A stretch of 10,670 nucleotides of DNA, taken from positions 1-10,670 of the forward strand of contig CAYUWH010000043.1 of NCBI GenBank assembly GCA_964448615.1. Reading direction: 5' to 3'. Positions 6,894 to 10,670 of the stretch are shown here, one piece after another. Every line of letters starts with the position of its first letter. Within the stretch, counting starts at the first letter, position 1. A program made the translations under genes and the position numbers. Below the pieces are notes generated by a model. That model did not search any database and was not told where the DNA came from. It was given only the letters and a program-made list of their open reading frames with translations. The stretch comes from CAYUWH01 sp964448615. Its GTDB lineage: Bacteria > Patescibacteriota > Gracilibacteria > Peribacterales > Peribacteraceae.

Positions 6894-6939
6894 AAAAATC
6901 CCTCTCCGCGGGGGAGAGGGGCGAGCATCCGAAGATGCT
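6892..6939 (-). terminator. Tandem hairpins and T-tract ending the anchored TPR-like gene
   Basis: Downstream of the minus-strand stop (6943-6941) there are two hairpins. The first is AGCATC-TTCG-GATGCT (6939-6924), a C(UUCG)G-type very stable tetraloop. The second has 8-bp arms CCCTCTCC/GGAGAGGG (6920-6900), followed on the minus strand by A and seven T (6898-6892): an intrinsic terminator. The second stem resembles the CCCCTCTCCC repeat inside mutY. Confidence 0.85.
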
Positions 6940-6940
6940 G

Positions 6941-7840
6941 TCAGTACTGTTTTGAACGCCATTCGTAGGGCTGGCAGTAAGCGGCCTGAACACGGAGAGT
7001 GTAAATCCGCATTGCCGTTCTCACGTGACTCTCGATCATTGCTTGTATCTCACGCTGACGGTATCGGATAGCTGCTGCTGTATCCTTCCCTTCCTTCTGC
7101 ATTTGCAGAAAGCGATCGATCTCCTGTTGATAGCGCTGGATGAAGCTTCCGTTTCTCTCCTCCTCTCCTTGCAGCGAGAGCTCTAGATGCTCAAGTGCAT
7201 CTGCGAACCGCTCTTCTTGTAGCAGTGCCTGGGCATAAAGCCGGTGATCCCACGGCTGAATATCCTTTTTACGCTGCATGTACTGCGTCATGAGCGTTAG
7301 TCCGCGCTTGGGATCACGGATTGCATCATGCTTTGTCTCGGAAAGAAACTGTCCATAGGACCAGTCTGTTGTATCCGGACTCGCTTTCATCGCCGCTTCG
7401 AAGAGTTCGATGGTACGCATGTACTCGTCGCGTCTGCTGAAGTTGTACGCAAGCTCGTCTACAGAACAGTGTCGATGGAATTCCGGCGTGAGCGATCGCG
7501 CACGGCAATAATCCCGATAGGCCGCATCGAGTTCCCCGATCTGCGCCCGAAGACTCGCACGCCGCATCAGCGCGTGCAGCACGGGGACCTTGACCGCGCC
7601 GTCGCCCATCGGCAGCTTCTGCATCGGATCCCGCTCGGCTTCCGGCAATGCCTCGAACGCTCTCACGACCTCGGTGTACTCCGCGATCATCTCCAGGGCG
7701 TGCTCGGCTCCCGGGCCCATCTTCTTGAAGCGCTCTTCCTCGATCCGCGCCCGCTCCTCATTGCGGAAGGAGAGGAACAGAAACAGCCCGGCGAATACGA
7801 GTAACGCCAACAGCGGCCACCACTTCTTCAAGAACTTCAT
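6941..7840 (-). CDS. N-terminally membrane-anchored helical-repeat (TPR-like) protein
   Basis: A 299-residue protein of unknown function. Residues 1-6 are basic (MKFLKK), 7-25 form a hydrophobic transmembrane or uncleaved signal segment (WWPLLALLVFAGLFLFLSF), and the rest is hydrophilic, alpha-helical and probably outside the membrane. TPR-like helix pairs are visible at about 89-120 (SLRAQIGELDAAYRDYCRA), 127-155 (ELFEAAMKASPD) and 195-225 (LYAQALLQEERFADALEHLELSL). Cysteines are C112, C125 and C289. The frame is open to 8071, but the start at 7840 is decided by AAAGGAGAT (7856-7848), a strong Shine-Dalgarno 9 bases before ATG, and by the signal-like N-terminus. It has its own promoter at 7886-7913 and lies downstream of the small lipoprotein gene, suggesting a joint envelope role. 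TPR-like proteins usually scaffold complexes; the partner is unknown. Confidence 0.85.
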   Translation of the reverse strand: MKFLKKWWPLLALLVFAGLFLFLSFRNEERARIEEERFKKMGPGAEHALEMIAEYTEVVRAFEALPEAERDPMQKLPMGDGAVKVPVLHALMRRASLRAQIGELDAAYRDYCRARSLTPEFHRHCSVDELAYNFSRRDEYMRTIELFEAAMKASPDTTDWSYGQFLSETKHDAIRDPKRGLTLMTQYMQRKKDIQPWDHRLYAQALLQEERFADALEHLELSLQGEEERNGSFIQRYQQEIDRFLQMQKEGKDTAAAIRYRQREIQAMIESHVRTAMRIYTLRVQAAYCQPYEWRSKQY

Positions 7841-7885
7841 CACGACGATCTCCTTTGTAAATGAACGTCTGTCCCTCGTCTTCCT

Positions 7886-7913
7886 ATAATACAATGAAGA
7901 GCAGAATTGTAAA
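7886..7913 (-). promoter_or_regulatory. Promoter of the anchored TPR-like gene
   Basis: On the minus strand TTTACA (7913-7908), a 16-base spacer and TATTAT (7891-7886), each 5 of 6 to consensus. Predicted start near 7879 gives a leader of about 39 nt containing the AAAGGAGAT site. Confidence 0.7.
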
Positions 7914-7939
7914 TCACCCCACGCGTTGCGCAGGGTGAT
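7913..7939. repeat. Inverted repeat between lipoprotein and TPR-like genes
   Basis: Perfect 7-bp arms ATCACCC (7913-7919) and GGGTGAT (7933-7939), with an inner GCG/CGC pairing (7923-7925, 7929-7931). It lies between the lipoprotein stop and the next promoter and touches the -35 box. It could be a weak terminator for the upstream gene or a protein-binding site; there is no real T-tract. Confidence 0.5.
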
Positions 7940-7964
7940 CGGTCGATCCTCGACAGGTTTTTCT

Positions 7965-8099
7965 TTAGGTGTTGTTCTGCGGGCGGTATTCCACCGGCCG
8001 CGGGTCCCTCTGAATCGGCTTGCCACTGGTACGGCTGGTCTGACAGCCGCAAGTGGAGAGGAGAAGAACACACACCACGAACCACAGGAATTTCTTCAT
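7965..8099 (-). CDS. 44-residue predicted lipoprotein
   Basis: A small gene supported by start signals. The product begins MKKFLWFVVCVLLLSTCGC: two lysines, a hydrophobic core and a lipobox-like LSTC (Cys17) or alternative TCGC (Cys19). The mature part is about 25 polar residues rich in Pro, Arg and Gln (SGKPIQRDPRPVEYRPQNN), with no recognised domain. AGGAG lies 7 bases before the ATG (8111-8107), and a promoter with a perfect TTGACA is at 8184-8156. Thr or Gly-Cys at the lipobox is not fully canonical, so it could instead be a short membrane peptide. Its size recalls entericidin-type small lipoproteins, but I see no specific match. It is followed after 124 bases by the anchored TPR-like gene on the same strand. 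Confidence 0.75.
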   Translation of the reverse strand: MKKFLWFVVCVLLLSTCGCQTSRTSGKPIQRDPRPVEYRPQNNT

Positions 8100-8155
8100 T
8101 CCTGCACTCCTGTAAGGATCCACCGACACAAAGAGCGACATGCCCTTCTAATGGT

Positions 8156-8184
8156 ATTTTTGCACTATTAAATATATTTGTCAA
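8156..8184 (-). promoter_or_regulatory. Promoter of the small lipoprotein gene
   Basis: Perfect TTGACA (8184-8179), 17-base spacer, then AAAAAT (8161-8156) preceded by TGC, an extended -10 feature. Predicted leader of about 50 nt. It is back-to-back with the tuf promoter. Confidence 0.65.
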
Positions 8185-8213
8185 TCACTGATAGACCGGC
8201 AAAACACTTTGCA

Positions 8214-8243
8214 TTGACGAACCCCCTGCATCTTCCGTAGACT
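8214..8243 (+). promoter_or_regulatory. tuf promoter
   Basis: TTGACG (8214-8219), 18-base spacer, TAGACT (8238-8243), matching consensus at 5 and 4 positions. Predicted start near 8250, giving a leader of about 65 nt. Shows that tuf has its own promoter and is not read from an upstream fusA. Confidence 0.7.
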
Positions 8244-8253
8244 TTCGCAGCTT

Positions 8254-8272
8254 TCGGGGAATTTTTCCCCGA
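8254..8272 (+). promoter_or_regulatory. Hairpin at the 5' end of the tuf leader
   Basis: Perfect 8-bp arms TCGGGGAA/TTCCCCGA with a TTT loop, beginning within a few bases of the predicted transcription start. There is no downstream T-tract, so a role in protecting the mRNA 5' end (as for ompA-type leaders) is more likely than termination. Function is inference. Confidence 0.55.
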
Positions 8273-8314
8273 TCATGCTGGTGCTTTTACCCCCTTCTTT
8301 TTTCCCCCTCCGTT

Positions 8315-9496
8315 ATGGCCGATGCTAAGAAATTCGTACGCAGCAAGCCGCACGTGAACGTGGGTACCATTGGTCACGTCGACCATGGTAAGACGACGCT
8401 CACGGCCGCTCTTTCTATGAACTTCTCTCCCGAAGGGGAAAAGAAGGGATATGCCGATATCGATAAGGCTCCGGAAGAACGCGAACGCGGTATTACTATC
8501 AACACGGCGCACGTGGAATACGAGTCCGAGAAGCGTCACTACGCACACGTCGACTGTCCTGGTCACGCCGACTACGTGAAGAACATGATCACCGGTGCCG
8601 CTCAAATGGACGGTGCCATCCTCGTGTGTTCCGCAGCCGACGGTCCCATGCCCCAGACCCGCGAGCACATTCTGCTTGCGAGCCAGGTCGGTGTGAAATA
8701 CATCGTCGTCTTCCTTAATAAGATCGACATGGTGAAGGATCCCGAACTCGTCGAGCTCGTCGAAGCCGAAGTTCGCGAACTCCTCACGAAGTACAAGTTC
8801 CCTGGCGATGCCACCCCGATCATCCGCGGCTCCGCCCTCAAGGCAGTCGAAGGTGATGCAGAAGCGATCGGCAAGCTCAAGGAATTGCTCAGCACGCTCG
8901 ACAGCTACATCCCTGATCCACAGCGCGCTACGGATAAGCCGTTCTTGATGTCCGTCGAAGACGTATTCTCCATCAAGGGACGCGGTACGGTGGCCACGGG
9001 CCGCATCGAGCAGGGTGTGATCAACGTCAACGAAGAAGTCGAAGTCGTCGGTCTCCGCGAGACGCGCAAGACGGTCGTGACGGGCGTGGAAATGTTCCAC
9101 AAGCTTCTCGATCAGGGTATGGCCGGTGATAACGTCGGTCTCCTCCTCCGCGGTATTGAGCGCGAAGATATCGAGCGCGGACAAGTGTTGGCAAAGCCAG
9201 GTTCGATCAAGCCGCACACGCAGTTCGAATCCGAGGTGTATATCCTCACGAAGGAGGAAGGCGGCCGCCACACTCCGTTCTTCAAGGGTTATAAGCCTCA
9301 GTTCTACGTCCGCACGACGGACGTGACGGGCTCCGTGACCCTTCCGGACAACGTGGAAATGGTCATGCCGGGCGATAACGTCAAATTCACGGTCGAACTC
9401 GTGCAGCCGGTGGCTCTCGAGGAAGGTACGCGCTTCGCGATCCGTGAAGGTGGCCGCACCGTCGGAGCAGGCGTCGTGACCAAAATCTTGAAATAA
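8315..9496 (+). CDS. tuf: Elongation factor Tu
   Basis: GTPase that carries aminoacyl-tRNA to the ribosomal A site. Its 393 residues match the family. GTP-binding motifs are intact: G1 GHVDHGKT (20-27), G2 region RGITI (58-62), G3 DCPGH (80-84, catalytic H84), G4 NKID (135-138) and SAL of G5 after IIRG. Domains 2 and 3 follow, with VEDVFSIKGRGTVATGRIEQG, GDNVGLLLRG and RTTDVTGSV. Codons are biased towards C-ending forms, as in highly expressed genes. There is no Shine-Dalgarno: the 20-odd bases before ATG are almost all C and T. fusA is not upstream; the gene has its own promoter and is followed by a strong hairpin and then rpsJ. Confidence 0.99.
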   Translation: MADAKKFVRSKPHVNVGTIGHVDHGKTTLTAALSMNFSPEGEKKGYADIDKAPEERERGITINTAHVEYESEKRHYAHVDCPGHADYVKNMITGAAQMDGAILVCSAADGPMPQTREHILLASQVGVKYIVVFLNKIDMVKDPELVELVEAEVRELLTKYKFPGDATPIIRGSALKAVEGDAEAIGKLKELLSTLDSYIPDPQRATDKPFLMSVEDVFSIKGRGTVATGRIEQGVINVNEEVEVVGLRETRKTVVTGVEMFHKLLDQGMAGDNVGLLLRGIEREDIERGQVLAKPGSIKPHTQFESEVYILTKEEGGRHTPFFKGYKPQFYVRTTDVTGSVTLPDNVEMVMPGDNVKFTVELVQPVALEEGTRFAIREGGRTVGAGVVTKILK

Positions 9497-9510
9497 GCTT
9501 GAAAAAGGAC

Positions 9511-9540
9511 GGGGGCCGGAGTATAGTTCCGGCCCCCTCA
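9511..9540 (+). terminator. Hairpin terminator or attenuator between tuf and rpsJ
   Basis: Perfect 10-bp GC-rich stem GGGGGCCGGA/TCCGGCCCCC (9511-9520, 9528-9537) with a 7-base loop, starting 14 bases after the tuf stop. The following sequence is C/T-rich (TCATCCTTTCC), not a clean T-run, so it may end most tuf transcripts while letting some reach rpsJ, or act as a 3'-end stabiliser. Confidence 0.75.
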
Positions 9541-9565
9541 TCCTTTCCTCCTCTTCCGTTCTTTC

Positions 9566-9571
9566 CATACT
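9566..9571 (+). promoter_or_regulatory. Possible -10 box of rpsJ
   Basis: CATACT, 4 of 6 to consensus, ends exactly 6 bases before the rpsJ ATG, the same spacing as at the antitoxin and kinase genes. It would allow leaderless transcription independent of tuf. No -35 is visible; weak. Confidence 0.3.
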
Positions 9572-9577
9572 GGCCCC

Positions 9578-9991
9578 ATGAATCCCACCAAAAAAACCAC
9601 AGCAGGCAAGAAAAGCGCCCCTAAAAAGGCTGCCGATGACACCGCTGTCTTTAAGAAGAAGGACGGAGACAAAGATGCACCTGCCGCTCCAGGCATTCGT
9701 ATTCGCCTGAGCGCCTTTGACCATCGCGTGCTGGATGAAGCCGCCGCGAAGATTTTGGATACCGCAGAACGCAGCGGAGCCGTTGTGCACGGTCCGATTC
9801 CTTTGCCGACCAAGATCCGCAAGTTCACGGTCAACAAATCGACATTCGTGCACAAAAACTCGCGCGATCAGTACGAAATGCGCATTCACCGCCGCCTCAT
9901 CGATCTCACGGAAACCACGTTCAAGACCGTTGAAAGCTTGCAGAGCCTCAGCCTGCCGAGCGGCGTGGATATTGAGATTAAGATGAAGTAG
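9578..9991 (+). CDS. rpsJ: 30S ribosomal protein S10 with basic N-terminal extension
   Basis: Component of the 30S head and, with NusB, of antitermination complexes. Residues 39-137 match S10 closely: GIRIRLSAFDHRVLDEAAAKIL, GPIPLPTKIRKFTV, RDQYEMRIHRRLIDL and a C-terminal GVDIEIKMK. The total of 137 residues exceeds the usual 100-105 because of about 38 leading residues rich in Lys, Ala and Asp (KKTTAGKKSAPKKAADD...KKKDGDKDAPAAP). The first in-frame ATG is at 9578 and there is no later Met before the core, so the extension appears real unless a non-ATG start is used. No Shine-Dalgarno; the upstream region is C/T-rich. The usual next gene, rplC, is absent: a minus-strand gene overlaps the last 14 bases. 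Confidence 0.96.
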   Translation: MNPTKKTTAGKKSAPKKAADDTAVFKKKDGDKDAPAAPGIRIRLSAFDHRVLDEAAAKILDTAERSGAVVHGPIPLPTKIRKFTVNKSTFVHKNSRDQYEMRIHRRLIDLTETTFKTVESLQSLSLPSGVDIEIKMK

Positions 9992-10534
9992 TAAACCTTC
10001 TGGAAGCCGCAATAATGTCTTCCATGGGTATCGTATTGATCGTGGTCGTATCCACGATCAACTGTTCTCCCAATAGATCTAGAGGGGCATACACGCCATG
10101 CTCAAGGTCTTTCGCAAGCGTATCGACACTAAAGACATCAGCGTGGCCCGGATGCCTCTCTACCTGGTCTGCGCGAAAACGAAAACGAGAGAGTAATACT
10201 TCCGATTCTGCAGTGCAGAAGATCTGGAAACAGGAAGCATAATAGAAAGATGCAGTCTTTGCAGTGGCTGCGTATCAACTGCAGGACGGAAGTTTGCTTC
10301 CACAATACACGTGCAGGCTGCACGTAATTGGGTTTCTAAGGCATGATATAGAAGAGCAAAGCTCGCCCTGCCGATTTGAGGCGCATGTTCAGCATGCTTT
10401 CCCTCCATGGCATCAAAAAGGACCTCTTTAAAAGAATCTTTCGAGAAAAATGGGAGCTTCAACTCTTTTCCAATCAGTCGGCTGATTATCGTCTTGCCGC
10501 TTGCTGGCGGACCGGAGACAAGTATGAATTTCAT
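9978..10534 (-). pseudogene. P-loop kinase-like ATPase (AAA_33/zeta-type), frameshifted
   Basis: From ATG at 10534 the protein begins MKFILVSGPPASGKTIISRL with a Walker A motif (GPPASGKT, residues 8-15), then PFFSKDSFKE (D33), LLYHALETQL and IVEANFRP, typical of small predicted kinases related to chloramphenicol phosphotransferase and zeta toxins. That frame loses similarity after PAVDTQ and ends at 10160. The family pattern resumes in another frame: FQIFCTAESEVLLSRFRFR, then RHPGHADVF, running to TAA at 9980-9978. The second frame is closed upstream by TGA at 10277-10275, so the shift lies at roughly 10275-10240. The span is 557 bases; restoring one base gives 185 codons. This is either a recent loss or a sequencing error. 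The substrate is unknown. The end overlaps rpsJ tail-to-tail by 14 bases. Confidence 0.85.
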
Positions 10535-10540
10535 GCACGA

Positions 10541-10546
10541 ATCATA
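10541..10546 (-). promoter_or_regulatory. Candidate -10 box of the kinase-like gene
   Basis: TATGAT (5 of 6) on the minus strand, exactly 6 bases before the ATG at 10534, again fitting a leaderless transcript. There is no good -35 at 17 bases and no Shine-Dalgarno. Confidence 0.45.
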
Positions 10547-10606
10547 CCGGTAAATTACTGCCCATATATTCCGTATATTTTATTGTTGTTCATATTTTGT
10601 ATTCAC

Positions 10607-10623
10607 TATGTTGTGACAACATA
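10607..10623. promoter_or_regulatory. 17-bp palindrome in AT-rich upstream DNA
   Basis: Perfect 8-bp arms TATGTTGT/ACAACATA around a single central G, in an otherwise AT-rich 136-base stretch (10535-10670) with no gene. Size and symmetry suit a dimeric repressor site. It lies about 75-90 bases upstream of the kinase start and may belong to a gene beyond the window edge. Confidence 0.45.
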
Positions 10624-10670
10624 CTGTTACAAATTTTTATGTACATTCTTTATTTTATTCAAATTTTGTA

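Noticed and set aside
7840..8184. 114-codon minus-strand frame covering the lipoprotein region
   Set aside because: It runs through the strong promoter and SD of the TPR-like gene and has no start signal; the 44-residue lipoprotein in a different frame has all signals.
8273..10012. Long open frame of 579 codons on the minus strand opposite tuf and rpsJ
   Set aside because: It is antisense to two certain genes. Strong codon bias in tuf removes stops on the opposite strand, and the translation has no domain-like pattern.
1..10670. CRISPR arrays, transposases, phage genes or a new defence operon
   Set aside because: No regular spaced repeats, transposase motifs or multi-gene defence signature were seen; the only accessory system visible is the partial toxin-antitoxin pair.

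Overview
The window looks like a scaffold from a small-genome, uncultivated bacterium, most likely the Candidate Phyla Radiation and perhaps its Peregrinibacteria/Peribacteria side. Three things suggest this: a multi-domain lamin-tail (LTD) surface protein with a PKD module, which is common in those groups; several short or unusual gene forms; and two 100-N assembly gaps. Base composition is near balanced by eye. TGA acts as a normal stop: it ends the LTD gene, mutY and the membrane helical-repeat gene where expected, which argues against the UGA=Gly code of Gracilibacteria/Absconditabacteria. The phylum assignment is inference.

Layout. Bases 1-440 (minus strand): a RelE/ParE-type toxin cut by the window edge, preceded by its Phd/YefM-type antitoxin, with a promoter/operator palindrome directly at the antitoxin start. 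486-3401 (minus): a secreted, C-terminally anchored protein with four LTD modules and one PKD module, interrupted by two assembly gaps. 3408-3796: a non-coding spacer. 3797-5356 (plus): rny (RNase Y). 5421-6425 (minus): mutY, carrying two in-frame self-complementary repeat insertions; one is a second copy of the perfect palindrome lying between the convergent ends of rny and mutY. 6564-6893 (plus): a small heptad-repeat coiled-coil protein. 6941-8099 (minus): an N-terminally anchored helical-repeat (TPR-like) protein and, upstream of it, a 44-residue predicted lipoprotein, each with its own promoter and a clear Shine-Dalgarno site. 8214-9991 (plus): tuf with promoter and leader hairpin, a strong hairpin terminator, then rpsJ with a long basic N-terminal extension. 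9978-10534 (minus): a P-loop kinase-like gene broken by a frameshift, tail-to-tail with rpsJ. 10535-10670: AT-rich upstream DNA with a 17-bp palindrome.

How the genes relate. There is no single operon; most genes are separate units in alternating orientation. The housekeeping genes serve RNA turnover (rny), DNA repair (mutY) and translation (tuf, rpsJ). The LTD protein, the lipoprotein and the anchored TPR-like protein belong to the cell envelope. The toxin-antitoxin pair and the broken kinase are accessory.

The most interesting signal is in gene starts and repeats. Antitoxin, mutY and kinase have a -10-like box 6-7 nt before ATG, as expected for leaderless mRNAs. rny and tuf have pyrimidine-rich leaders without a Shine-Dalgarno site, and rpsJ has a similar tract but may also be leaderless. 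Only the two genes at 6941-8099 have classical Shine-Dalgarno sites. I found no evidence of a wholly new defence or mobile system here.
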